From Coemansia sp. RSA 1804 (lineage: Eukaryota; Kickxellomycota; Kickxellomycetes; Kickxellales; Kickxellaceae), in NCBI GenBank assembly GCA_027578815.1, contig JANBTH010000014.1, positions 1-64,000 of the forward strand: a stretch of 64,000 nucleotides of DNA. Direction: 5' to 3'. Positions 1 through 9,803 of the stretch are shown here, one piece after another (within the stretch, counting starts at the first letter, position 1; each line of letters begins with the position of its first letter). A program made the position numbers and the translations under genes. The notes beneath the pieces are model-generated. The model did no database searches. It was not told the origin of the DNA and was given only the letters and a program-made list of their open reading frames with translations.

Positions 1-1330
1 CAAATATTTGCTAGATTGAAGAATGTATAATTGCAATGAATGAAAAGGTTTTCAATTTTCTTTCAATATTTGGGGCACTACCACTTTCATTTTATATTAT
101 CTGTTAATGGTAATTTTTTTACTCTTTGCCATCTAGTCAAGTTCAATGGCAATCTAAAATACATTTATTGGGATATAATATTAATTTCTTATTATTCAAC
201 TTCCACTTCATATTTTACATGAGGATTGACTGTTATTATGACATAATTTAGGTAAAATAGAGCCACATGTTTTCTTTGTGTAATGGAGTCACATGTCTAG
301 TCCATACATCATATTCAGATATTATATGTGCAAAATTTTTATTTATAGATTTTTCAATGTGCATCATCAAAGATAATAATATAATCCAATTAGTGTCTCA
401 TATGACTAAATTGCCAATTTCCGGAAATGCATAATCCAGTCCTAGTGGAAAATTATTCAGTCAATACATTTTTCCACATTATTTAGAGAAAGTAAAAGAT
501 TTTTAGATTTTACAAAACTTATCCCCTTTCCATTGAGAAGCTTTCAAATTGTTCTTATATGCACTAATATCACATGGTTCTTACAAGATGATGTAGTGGC
601 ATTCACAGTTGTCTTATTCCTTTTGTTGTATTCTAACAAATACAGTACAGCATATTCCAGTGTGTAAATTTAAAAGGACAACTTGTCTTTATAAACATTT
701 TGTTTGATTGTTTTAATCTGGGTACATGTGCTACAGCAAGAAGGCATAGGCCAGGAATTTTAACAGTGCTTTGGTAGCTGTGGCTCTTCTTACAGAAAAG
801 AATAATGCTGTTTTAGTGGTCTTGCTGATAAACTAAATATAATACAATAGCAATAGAGCAATCTAATAAAAAAGTAAGCAAGCACAAATGTGAGAGATGT
901 AGACCATAAACTTTGGAAACTTTTATTCAGATAATTGATAGGAGAAAAAACAATAATTTTATGGTGCAACTTGAAAAGCATAAAAATGATCTGACCATTT
1001 TTAACCACAGAATTTTTTGTTTAGCAAGACCCCAAAGCAGGTAATAACTTTATCTATATAGCCCACTCAAGGGCTATTCATTAGTAAAAGCAAGTCATTT
1101 TATCTGGCAACTAAATTTTCTTGGCTTTCACTAAATCTTCAAAACATATAATAAGTTCTAGAAACATGTACAAAATCAAAGTATTATCCAACCATTTTCT
1201 TGTATTCTGTAAGACAACCTCTTATTTAGGAAAGAGTAAGAGTCAAAAAACAAAAACTAAACAAAAGCAATGATAATAAAGCTAATTCATTTCTATGTTT
1301 TTTCAAGTATCACTATTTGAAAGAGCAGCC

Positions 1331-1581
1331 CTACTTTTTTTCAGTGGTATCTTTTTGATTTGCAGAAGCCCATTTCAGTTTACCTTCTGTATAATTTTTA
1401 CTGTATTGCTCTATAGAATCATCAATATTTTTTGTTTTTTTCTGTCTATTCCACTTTGTACATGATACATAGCTGCAGCCTTACTTAATTTAGCTAGTTC
1501 GTTATGACATATTTGGTTATCAGAAATTCCTGCAAATATTGATTTACCAATAGTATGTTGTTTCTTGCTGTCTTTTGGCAT
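1331..1581 (-). pseudogene. Possible frameshifted small charged protein (about 83 codons)
   Basis: The minus strand opens at ATG 1581 (MPKDSKKQHTIG...) and reads about 47 hydrophilic codons before going out of frame near two A-runs (T6 and T7 on the plus strand, 1428-1441). The other frame then continues with lysine/glutamate-rich sequence (...QYSKNYTEGKLKW...) to a TAG at 1331-1333. Without a shift, the first frame stops at 1411. A one-base homopolymer indel would join the halves. Size and composition recall the tiny charged ORFs at 55.5-60.4 kb, but no homology is visible. It could be a sequencing error, a decayed gene or chance. Confidence 0.3.
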
Positions 1582-2185
1582 AATGATTGTGTTATGTAAG
1601 CAAGTTTGTATTGTTGGAATATCTCTAATGTGTCTTTGCAAAATAAGATGATGGGTTGGCTTTTGCTTTCTTTTTGTACACAATTTTATGGATTTTTGAA
1701 ACATATAGTGTATGATTTGCTAGTTATTGAATGGTTGGCTGTTGGATTTACAGCCAGTGAATTCCATTTTCAGATATCCCTATTTTTACTCCCTTCCACA
1801 ATTGTAGCTTATTTAAAGATTAGTAATATAAAGTACACTATTAAATCCTTAAACGCCAGAATCCCGCCTCTCTCCCCAAAAGCAATAATTACTAATAAGA
1901 AAGAGAAGGCCGTAGCAGTGGCTGGGTTTTTGCCTTTATGGCAGGCTTTATGAGTTTTCCGATTTAGCCATCTTTCTTTATCTAAAGAGGAAATTTAGTT
2001 TAACAATTTTTTTAATAATTAAGCCTTCTTATTCTTTTTATTTCAAGGCAGGTTGCGAAAGTGTAATTATTCTTTAATTTAAATTTTGAGGCATTGCTGT
2101 AATTAAGAAGACAGGGTAAAAATTTTGTAATATCTCGTAGATATTAATCAATCTATTTCTTCTTTTGCAATTTGTGAATGTAGCT

Positions 2186-2243
2186 TCCCCCAACGTCGGA
2201 ATTCTTTGTGTATCATGTGTACAAATGGATTTCAGTTGGGGGA
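2186..2243. repeat. 9-bp inverted repeat (TCCCCCAAC / GTTGGGGGA)
   Basis: TCCCCCAAC at 2186-2194 is matched by its exact reverse complement at 2235-2243, with a 40-bp loop. It lies about 500 bp upstream of the membrane-protein gene. It could be a paired binding site for a zinc-finger regulator or a hairpin. Confidence 0.4.
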
Positions 2244-2748
2244 GGAGTGGTCCATCTCCTTTATACGGAATCGTTTAATTCAACATACAGCTTATGAACG
2301 CATGAGCATTCCCCACTTCCTATTTTAGAAATATGGTTGGGAGAAAGAGAATGAAAAAGGAAGCGCTGCATATTGTGCTATCCGTTCTTTCAACCAATCA
2401 GTTTGGCATACCCGCCCAGTCAGCAGAAAAGTGGGGAGGAAAGAGGGAAGCTTGGGGGATTTTGTATTCAGAAATGTGGTCAGATGTTCAATATGAATGC
2501 CGAGGTTGTTGGGAACATGGATTGAAATTTTGACTTTATGCCATGACAGAGCTGAGTTTTAATAGAGGAAATTACACAGTCCGTATGAGCTTGGGATTTG
2601 CAATATAAAATGAAAAATAAAAGATGGATGCGGGCGTTTTTTCCTTTTTCCTTTCTTTTTTATTTTTTTTTGCAGTCTAATCATTACTTTTTTTCCACTT
2701 TTTCTCTCATTTCTTGACTGGGCTATATCGTTTGCCTGTTAGCAAAGA

Positions 2749-3207
2749 ATGCAAGCGTTTGAAAAGATTAAGGAAAGCCGTATTGAGATTGTGCGAGGGT
2801 TTTCTGTATTTCTAGCGCTGTTTCTTATTGTTATTCTCTCAATTATTTGCGCGTATGACAACGGCCCAGATTCAAAAGTGGTAGGAAAGTGGAGGTGGTA
2901 CAATGCGGCGTACTTTGTTCGTGTGTTTACAATGATTGCGGTGGCATACACATCATTTCGCATATGCAATTCATCTAAAGATCACGAAAAAGCGTCTGAC
3001 CGGGTTGCATTCTCAATGCACTACAGCCTGTTCATGCTGAATATTATTGCCTTGGTGTTTTTTGATCCGGTAGTAACTGTTCTGCTTCCATTATCGAATT
3101 TAGGGCCGCTTGGGACATACTGCCAGCAAACCGCCATTGCATTTATGATAATGACGATAATATTTGTGGTAATTTATGGTATAAATGAATTTGTTGGAAA
3201 GAGTTAG
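2749..3207 (+). CDS. Small four-TM membrane protein, unknown function
   Basis: This 152-residue protein is not recognised. It shows four hydrophobic spans at about residues 16-37, 53-72, 88-113 and 121-147. They are joined by short polar loops containing DNGPDSK and SSKDHEKASDR. The N-terminus (MQAFEKIKESRIE) is hydrophilic and there is no cleavable signal peptide. The four-span, small-loop layout recalls MARVEL/tetraspan-like fungal proteins, but no family motif supports a name. The ATG at 2749 is the first in frame. The gene uses more AT-rich codons than the ABC transporter downstream. About 490 bp separates it from that gene on the same strand. Confidence 0.65.
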   Translation: MQAFEKIKESRIEIVRGFSVFLALFLIVILSIICAYDNGPDSKVVGKWRWYNAAYFVRVFTMIAVAYTSFRICNSSKDHEKASDRVAFSMHYSLFMLNIIALVFFDPVVTVLLPLSNLGPLGTYCQQTAIAFMIMTIIFVVIYGINEFVGKS

Positions 3208-3692
3208 TAGGCTTTCTAAAATTCAATGCGAAAATTTTCTTTTTTTTGCATTTTTTTTGCAAACATAAAATATAATAGAATTGCTGATTATTGCCTTGGT
3301 TAGTGACACAACGAAGAATTAGTAATAAAAGGATAACATGCGCACATTGGCATCATATAGATTGCGCTTAACGTTATGCGGAGTGCAGCAAGCACAGGCA
3401 AACAGACCTGCGCAGACCAACCCCCCGCAATGCTGTCATTTACTAACTTTGGCTTAGAATAAAGAGTTCTCCCCGCAGAAATATATTACATATAATGACA
3501 ACCCCTCCACGTAGGCAATACGTAATTATTGATACGACTACAACGTTCTAGACTGGGCAAACTCTTGCAATACGATGATGTTCCTTTATCATCGCCAGCT
3601 TCAAAGCTAGCTCTCAATATATGCTCTTTCTTATTCAATGATACACGTTAAACTATTTTTCTCACTCTGTTCTGATAGTACATTTAAAAACC
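3208..3692. other. Intergenic region, promoter of the ABC transporter
   Basis: About 485 bp with no ORF of note. It ends in a pyrimidine-rich stretch just before the ATG. I do not see a classical pleiotropic drug response element. Confidence 0.5.
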
Positions 3693-6600
3693 ATGTCTTC
3701 GAGTGACAACAGCATCGACATTGCGCCAGTCCCTATTGAAAAGACCACATCGTTTGGCGAGCCGCTCCATGTCAGCGTATCTCGCGCAGCAACGCGATTC
3801 CAGTCAATACAGCGCACGCATGGCGTCGGAGAAGCAGAGGAGGAGGAAGAAGGAGCAGAAGCGCCGCCCTCCGAATTTGACTTTCAGACATGGCTGCGGA
3901 GCAGAGCAACCGAAGGACCGCCGTTCACCAAGAGAGTCGGACTTGTGATCAAGAATCTCGATGTGTACGGATCCGATGTGTCCAACAAGCACATTGCGTC
4001 GCTGATAACTCCGGTGTACAAACTGATTAAATCAAGCATACGCGGGTTTGGACTGCTGCAGCTGCTTTCGGCGGCGGCGGGCAGCAACAGAAGGCAGCTT
4101 CTGTACAAGATCACGGGATCGGTGGCGGATGGCGAGATGCTGCTGGTGCTGGGAAGACCCGGATCTGGATGCTCGACGCTGCTGCGAGTGCTTGGCAACC
4201 AGCGCAAGACATACACGCGGATTGACGGCACGGTGCTGTATGGCGGACTGACGCCGCGCGAGGTGCGGAGACACTACCGTGGCGAGGTGGCCTACAACCA
4301 GGAAGACGATGTGCACTTTCCGACGCTGACAGTGCGCAAGACGCTCGAGTTTGCTATCGACTGCAAGATCCCCAGCCGCCAGGTGCTGCAGAATTCGGGC
4401 AAATACAAGACAGAGTTTCTGGACATGCTGCTTGACATGTACGGACTAAAGGCGTGCGCAGACACCATCGTTGGCAACGCCTTTCTGCGCGGCGTGTCGG
4501 GCGGCGAGCGAAAGCGAGTCAGCATTGCGGAGCAGGTAGCGTCGGGCGCTTCGATTGACGTATGGGACGGCAGCACGCGTGGACTGGACTCGAGTTCGGC
4601 GCTGGACTATGTGCGGTCGCTGCGCATCAACGCCGATCTCCTGCAAAAGTCGGTGGTGGCGACAATCTACCAGGCGTCGGAGAGCATCTACCAGCTGTTC
4701 GACAAGGTCATGGTGATTGACGATGGCCGCCAGCTGTACTACGGGCCAATCGACAAAGCGGTCGGGTATTTCTACGGCATCGGCATCGAGAAGCCCAAGC
4801 GCCAGACCACGTCGGACTTTCTAACGGGCGTCACGCAGCTGCAGGAGCGCAGGGTGCGGCCGGGCTGGGAGGACCGTGCGCCAACAACTGCCGAAGAGTT
4901 TGAGAAGCTGTGGCTCGAGTCGCCCGAATACGGCAGCGCACGCCAGGACGCACAGACGCTGGAGGACCAGATCCAAACCGACAACAGACCGTCCGAGCTG
5001 CGGACGTTTATCAACAGAACAAAGATGGGCACATCGCGACTCCGGCTGCGGCGCAAGTCTCCCTACACGACAACCTTCTTCTTCCAGCTCTATCTGCTGA
5101 TCGTCCGCGAGTGGGAGATCTTTCTGGGAAACAAGACGCAGATCGTCTTCAAGGTCATCTACAACATCGCCTTTGCCATCATCGTCGGCACGCTGTTTAT
5201 CCGGCTGCCGCACAACACCGACAGCTTCTTCACGCGCGGTGGTGTTTTGTTCTTTGCGCTGCTGTTCAACTCGCTGACGTCGCTTGCCGAGATTCCAAAG
5301 GCCGTGACCGGGCGCCAGGTCGTCTACAAGCACAAGGGCCTGGCAATGTATCATCCGGCAGCGCTGTCGCTGGCGCAAACCATCGTTGACATGCCATTCA
5401 TGCTGTTCCAGGTCATCATTTTTGGCGCCATTCTGTACTGGGCAACAGCGCTGCAGCGCACGGCTGGCCACTTTCTTGCGTTTCTGCTGTTTCTGTATAT
5501 GGGCGCGCTGTGTCTGACTGCCTTCTTCCGTCTCATCGGCAACATCTCGCCCAACGTCGATGTCGGCCACACGATATCGGGCATCTGCCTTTTGTTTATG
5601 ATTCTCTATGTCGGCTATCTGATTCCGCCAGGCCACATGCACCACTACTTCAAGTGGATCTACTGGACCAACCCGCTGGCGTACGGATTCAAGGCGCTAG
5701 TGTCCAACGAGTACCGCAACATGAGGTATCCGTGCGCTCCGCATAGTCTTGTTCCGCAGGGCGACGGCATTGACATTGCGAACCAGGTGTGCACTATTGC
5801 TGGTGCCGACCCTGGCCAGCTGTACGTGAGAGGCCGCGACTATCTGGAGCGCAACTACAGCATCCACGTCAAGGACGAGTGGAAGGACTTTATTGCCGTT
5901 GTGTGCTACTGGGCTGTGTTTGTGTTCCTTATTGCCGGTGTCATGGAGTTTGTAGAGTACGGAAACACCGGCTACACCATCAACGTCTTTAAGCGCTTCA
6001 AGCCAAAGACCGTGGATGCCAGCGAGTACGAGGAAAGTCGAGCAGCTGAACACCAAGAACAACTAGAAGATGAGGATGGAGAGGCGGAAGATTCAGCAGC
6101 GGGCATAAAGGGCACAACATATACATGGAAGGACGTTAACTACACTGTGCCAGTAAAGGGCGGCGAGCGGCAGCTTCTCCACGACGTGTCGGGCTATATC
6201 AGACCCGGCACAATGACCGCGCTTATGGGGTCATCAGGTGCCGGCAAAACAACGCTTTTGGACGCTCTGTCGCAGCGCAAGACCATCGGCAAGCTGGAAG
6301 GCGAGATGCTGATGAACGGAAATCCACAGCCAGAGAGCTTTCGACGCATCACCGGCTACTGCGAGCAGCTGGATGTGCACAACCCAAAGGCAACCGTTCG
6401 CGAGGCTCTGCAGTTCTCGGCTGCGCTGCGCCGTGCATCTTCAACCACGGCGCACGAGCGCAATGCCTACGTAGAGTATGTTATCAAGCTGCTTGGCCTA
6501 AGCGACATTTCTGACTGTCTGGTTGGTGATCCCGAGTCAAAGCAAGGGATTTCGCTGGAGGAGCGCAAGCGTCTGACAATTGGTATCGAGCTGGTAGCTA

Positions 6601-8003
6601 AACCAAAGATTCTGTTTCTCGATGAACCAACGTCGGGATTGGATGCGCAGGCATCGTACTCAATAGTGCGCTTCATGCGAAAGCTGGCTGAGGACGGACA
6701 GACGATTCTGTGCACCATCCACCAGCCGTCGGCAATTCTGTTTGAGCAGTTTGACCGCTTGCTACTGCTTGTGCGCGGCGGCTACACGGTGTACTTTGGC
6801 GATATTGGAGATGATGCGCAGACGCTGATCCAGTACTTTGAGAATAACGGAGCCGAAAAGTGTCCGCCCACCGCCAATCCGGCCGAGTATATTCTGGATG
6901 TTGTTGGCAGCAAGTCCGAGGGTGTCGATTGGCCGCAGACGTGGAGGGACTCGCCGGAGAGAAGCAATGTGATGACCGAAGTTGACGATTTGGCTGCCAA
7001 GTCAGCCGCACAGCATGCCGACGATAACGATGTCGAAGATAACTCAAAGTACGCGCGCAGTCTGCCGTTCCAGCTCCAGGTGGTGACCCGGCGCATGTTG
7101 CGCTCGCACTGGCGTGATCTGCAGTACAATCTGACGCGATTAGCGCTGCAGATCATCTGCGCTCTGGCGGTTGGGTTCTCGTTTATCCATCTGGGCAACG
7201 GTGTGGCGGACACGCAGAACAAGATCTTTGCTATATTCGAGACTGCTGTTCTGTCGGTGCTTATCATCAACCAGGTGCAGCCGCAGTTTCTCAGACAACG
7301 CCAGTACTACAGTCGCGAATCATCCACCAACCAGTACGGCTGGGAGGCCTTTACGTTTGCCATTATTCTGACCGAGTGGCCGTTTGCCATCTTTAGCAAC
7401 ACCGTGTTCTTTGTGTGCTTCTACTGGCTGGTTGGTCTCAACTCGTTGGCCAACCGAACGGGCTACTTTTACATTGCCTATATTCTCCTTGGCATATTCT
7501 CTGTAACCATCGGCCAGGCGATTGCGTCGTTTGCGCCAAACGATGTGGTGGCATCGATGCTGAATCCCATCTTCACCACGATGATGACGCTCTTCTGCGG
7601 TGTTACCATTCCCTATCCACAGATGCCGCTGTTTTGGCGTCGCTGGATGTACTATCTATCACCATACACATACTATGTTGAGGGCGTCATTACCAACGAT
7701 CTGCACCAGAGCCCAATCCGTTGCCGCTCGTATGACTTCTTCATATTCCGTCCGCCGGCTGGCCAGAGTTGCGGCCAGTTTGCCGGCAGCTGGGTAGAGT
7801 CGGCAAAGGGCTATCTTGACGATGCAGCCACCACCGGCAGCTGCAACTACTGCCCGTACCGTAACGGTGACGAGTATTACGATGCGCTGAACTGGTCGTT
7901 TGTGCATCGTTGGCGCAACTTTGTTATTCTCATTGGATTCACGGCCTTTAATATTGGCTTTACCATTGTGATGACGAGGATATACAAGGTCGATAAGCGC
8001 TGA
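3693..8003 (+). CDS. PDR-type (ABCG) multidrug ABC transporter, full-size
   Basis: A 1436-residue full transporter with (NBD-TMD)x2 order, the PDR/CDR subfamily layout of fungal plasma-membrane drug and lipid exporters. NBD1 has the degenerate Walker A GRPGSGCSTLLR near residue 154 (Cys for the usual Lys), the signature VSGGERKRVSIAE and the altered Walker B region DVWDGSTRGLDSSSAL. NBD2 has a canonical Walker A, GSSGAGKTTLLD, near residue 846. It also has the degenerate signature ISLEERKRLTIG and Walker B ILFLDEPTSGLD. This asymmetry is the PDR hallmark: one ATP site is degenerate and one is catalytic. Each half carries about six TM segments, and a long Cys-containing loop precedes the last span. 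No intron is seen and the length is normal for the family. The substrate cannot be read from the sequence. Confidence 0.96.
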   Translation: MSSSDNSIDIAPVPIEKTTSFGEPLHVSVSRAATRFQSIQRTHGVGEAEEEEEGAEAPPSEFDFQTWLRSRATEGPPFTKRVGLVIKNLDVYGSDVSNKHIASLITPVYKLIKSSIRGFGLLQLLSAAAGSNRRQLLYKITGSVADGEMLLVLGRPGSGCSTLLRVLGNQRKTYTRIDGTVLYGGLTPREVRRHYRGEVAYNQEDDVHFPTLTVRKTLEFAIDCKIPSRQVLQNSGKYKTEFLDMLLDMYGLKACADTIVGNAFLRGVSGGERKRVSIAEQVASGASIDVWDGSTRGLDSSSALDYVRSLRINADLLQKSVVATIYQASESIYQLFDKVMVIDDGRQLYYGPIDKAVGYFYGIGIEKPKRQTTSDFLTGVTQLQERRVRPGWEDRAPTTAEEFEKLWLESPEYGSARQDAQTLEDQIQTDNRPSELRTFINRTKMGTSRLRLRRKSPYTTTFFFQLYLLIVREWEIFLGNKTQIVFKVIYNIAFAIIVGTLFIRLPHNTDSFFTRGGVLFFALLFNSLTSLAEIPKAVTGRQVVYKHKGLAMYHPAALSLAQTIVDMPFMLFQVIIFGAILYWATALQRTAGHFLAFLLFLYMGALCLTAFFRLIGNISPNVDVGHTISGICLLFMILYVGYLIPPGHMHHYFKWIYWTNPLAYGFKALVSNEYRNMRYPCAPHSLVPQGDGIDIANQVCTIAGADPGQLYVRGRDYLERNYSIHVKDEWKDFIAVVCYWAVFVFLIAGVMEFVEYGNTGYTINVFKRFKPKTVDASEYEESRAAEHQEQLEDEDGEAEDSAAGIKGTTYTWKDVNYTVPVKGGERQLLHDVSGYIRPGTMTALMGSSGAGKTTLLDALSQRKTIGKLEGEMLMNGNPQPESFRRITGYCEQLDVHNPKATVREALQFSAALRRASSTTAHERNAYVEYVIKLLGLSDISDCLVGDPESKQGISLEERKRLTIGIELVAKPKILFLDEPTSGLDAQASYSIVRFMRKLAEDGQTILCTIHQPSAILFEQFDRLLLLVRGGYTVYFGDIGDDAQTLIQYFENNGAEKCPPTANPAEYILDVVGSKSEGVDWPQTWRDSPERSNVMTEVDDLAAKSAAQHADDNDVEDNSKYARSLPFQLQVVTRRMLRSHWRDLQYNLTRLALQIICALAVGFSFIHLGNGVADTQNKIFAIFETAVLSVLIINQVQPQFLRQRQYYSRESSTNQYGWEAFTFAIILTEWPFAIFSNTVFFVCFYWLVGLNSLANRTGYFYIAYILLGIFSVTIGQAIASFAPNDVVASMLNPIFTTMMTLFCGVTIPYPQMPLFWRRWMYYLSPYTYYVEGVITNDLHQSPIRCRSYDFFIFRPPAGQSCGQFAGSWVESAKGYLDDAATTGSCNYCPYRNGDEYYDALNWSFVHRWRNFVILIGFTAFNIGFTIVMTRIYKVDKR

Positions 8004-8748
8004 AGCGGGGGAAACAAATTGAGATTGCTATTGTGGATATATCGGGCGTGGATTTCATTCCAAAAAAAATTCAGATGCAGGACTTTGTGTTTGAAAAGAG
8101 AGAGAGAAAGAGGGTGGGGAATTCAAGCCACCGTTGATTATACGTTTCTTTTGTGCGCACATCTCTACTTTTTGCCAGCAAGCCAAGCCAAGACAAATAA
8201 AGCCAGGTGCGGTGCCACCTGTTGTTGTTTCTAATGCTGCTGCAACTGTCTTATAAAGCATGGCTTGCTTTAATTTTCTTTACTTTTATTCGGATGTATC
8301 GTTTATTTTTTCCCACCAACATTTCTTTAGTTTTCTTTCTTTTCTGACTACTGACCAAAATGGAAGAGAGAAAATCGAATATAGTAAGCACGGAACTTTT
8401 TGGAAAAAAGGAATGTAATTGTCAGAAATATCAAAAGAAGGGCAAAGCAGATAGTTGGCTTTGTTATAATTTTGATTCTATTACAGCTGGCTGGTTCTCA
8501 CACATTCACACACACATATAGAGCTGGCTTTTTGATGCTGGGTGTGTGGTAACAAAAAGGAGCTGAAGCATTTCTAGAGATGAGATGGTGGACATGGACA
8601 GTAGTTGATTTCTCGTTTCTTCTCCATCGCCATCTTATTTTTAATATTCGTTTATATTTATTATTCCGTATTTCCTCCTTTTCTCCATTTAACATACTAG
8701 CACATTCATATACTAGCCGATTTTTTGATTAACCGGTACTTAAATACA
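8004..8748. other. Intergenic region between ABC transporter and SDR
   Basis: About 745 bp, AT-rich, containing a short ACACAC-type run near 8505-8518. No credible coding sequence is seen. It should hold the ABC 3' UTR and the SDR promoter. Confidence 0.5.
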
Positions 8749-9198
8749 ATGTTTGGCTTTGGAAACAGCAGCGACAACAACGCCTTTTCGATTGCTGGAA
8801 AGGTGGCCATCGTCACAGGAGCGCTGGGTGCGATTGGCAAGGGTCTGGCCGTTCGGCTGGTGCAAAGGGGAGCAAGCGTGATGCTGGTTGACATCCAGCA
8901 CGCAGACACTGGTGCCAAGTTCGTACAGGAGATCAACGACAGTGTTGGATCAAATCAAAGGGCAGCGTATTTGCAGGTGGATCTGCGCACAAAGGAAGGC
9001 ATAGCGCAGATGTTTGAGGAGACGGTCAGACAGTTTGGGTGCGTTGACATTCTTATCAACAACGCTGGTGTTGCGTCGCCCAACACGCTGTTTGGCGGCA
9101 ATGAGACGTTCGACAACATTAGCACGATTCTGGCGGTCAATCTGCAGGCGCCAATCGAGGCAACCAGACTGCTTGCCAAGTGTGTGCAAGAGAGACAT

Positions 9199-9232
<34 letters not shown>

Positions 9233-9696
9233 ATGGCGTGAAAAAGCAGGCAAAGGTGAATAGTGCTCCGGCCACAATGGCGGTTGTTGTGAATGTAGCG
9301 TCAATGGCGGGGCTGGCGCCAACGGCGGGAGCCGAGGTCTACGGAGCAGCAAAGGCCGGACTGTTGCATCTGACAAAATCCAGCGCATCGCTGGCGCCGC
9401 TGGTGCGCGTATCGGCGGTTGCGCCGTACTTTGTGCGCACGCCAATGGTGCTGGACAATCCAAAGCACAAGAACAACAAGACAATTGTGCCGGCGCTGAT
9501 GCTGTCGGTTGACCAGGTGTGCGGCGCCGTGGAGAAATGCATCGTGGATCCGCAGAGCGCCGGCAAAGTGCACGCACTGATGGGAACCGCCGCCAGTACG
9601 CGTGTGTGGCTGTTTGAGCTGGCGTGGATCCAGGTCATGGTGCTGGCTGTCTGGGCGCTTGTTCTGTCGCTGATCAGACGAGTCGTCAGGAGCTGA
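8749..9696 (+). CDS. Classical short-chain dehydrogenase/reductase with C-terminal membrane helix
   Basis: A 315-residue SDR counted from ATG 8749; the frame is open upstream only to a TTG. The dinucleotide-binding TGxxxxIG motif lies at residues 23-30 (TGALGAIG) and is followed by VMLVDIQ, where the Asp suggests NAD(H) preference. NNAG is present (ILINNAGVASP), as are the active-site Ser region VNVASMAG and YGAAK with catalytic Tyr about 198 and Lys about 202. It resembles 15-hydroxyprostaglandin-dehydrogenase-type SDRs. A Ser/Asn repeat encoded by an AACAGC microsatellite is inserted before the VNVAS strand. The C-terminus has a hydrophobic helix (about 285-308) ending in RRVVRS, suggesting a tail-anchored enzyme. 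It is convergent with the sulfate permease, with stops about 110 bp apart. The substrate is unknown. Confidence 0.9.
9199..9234 (+). repeat. (AACAGC)5 microsatellite inside the SDR gene
   Basis: Five perfect AACAGC units (9199-9228) followed by AACAAT encode an alternating Asn-Ser run. Because the unit is a multiple of three, length changes preserve the frame. Confidence 0.9.
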
Positions 9697-9803
9697 GACT
9701 CTGGAAACTCCAAAATGATTCACCCCTTTTCAATTAATTAATGTTAATACTACTGCCAAGATCCACAGACTGCAATGATTAATAAACCTCTGAAAACTCC
9801 ATC

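Larger units (their letters stand above)
1..2748. other. AT-rich gene-poor stretch
   Basis: No convincing full-length gene is seen on either strand. The stretch is markedly AT-rich and resembles the 55.7-60.9 kb island. Open frames are short and of random-looking, hydrophobic or low-complexity composition. Two things stand out and are listed separately: a possible frameshifted small charged protein on the minus strand and a 9-bp inverted repeat. The last few hundred bases should contain the promoter of the membrane-protein gene that follows. Confidence 0.6.

Noticed and set aside
1606..1953. A 115-codon plus-strand frame
   Set aside because: Random-looking hydrophobic/Ser composition in AT-rich DNA with no motif or promoter. 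It overlaps the minus-strand candidate.
8725..8748. Upstream extension of the SDR start
   Set aside because: The frame begins at TTG; the first ATG, 8749, is directly followed by the Rossmann region, so 8749 is used. The same reasoning moved starts at 20245, 20850, 31108, 44277, 51056, 52892 and 53613.
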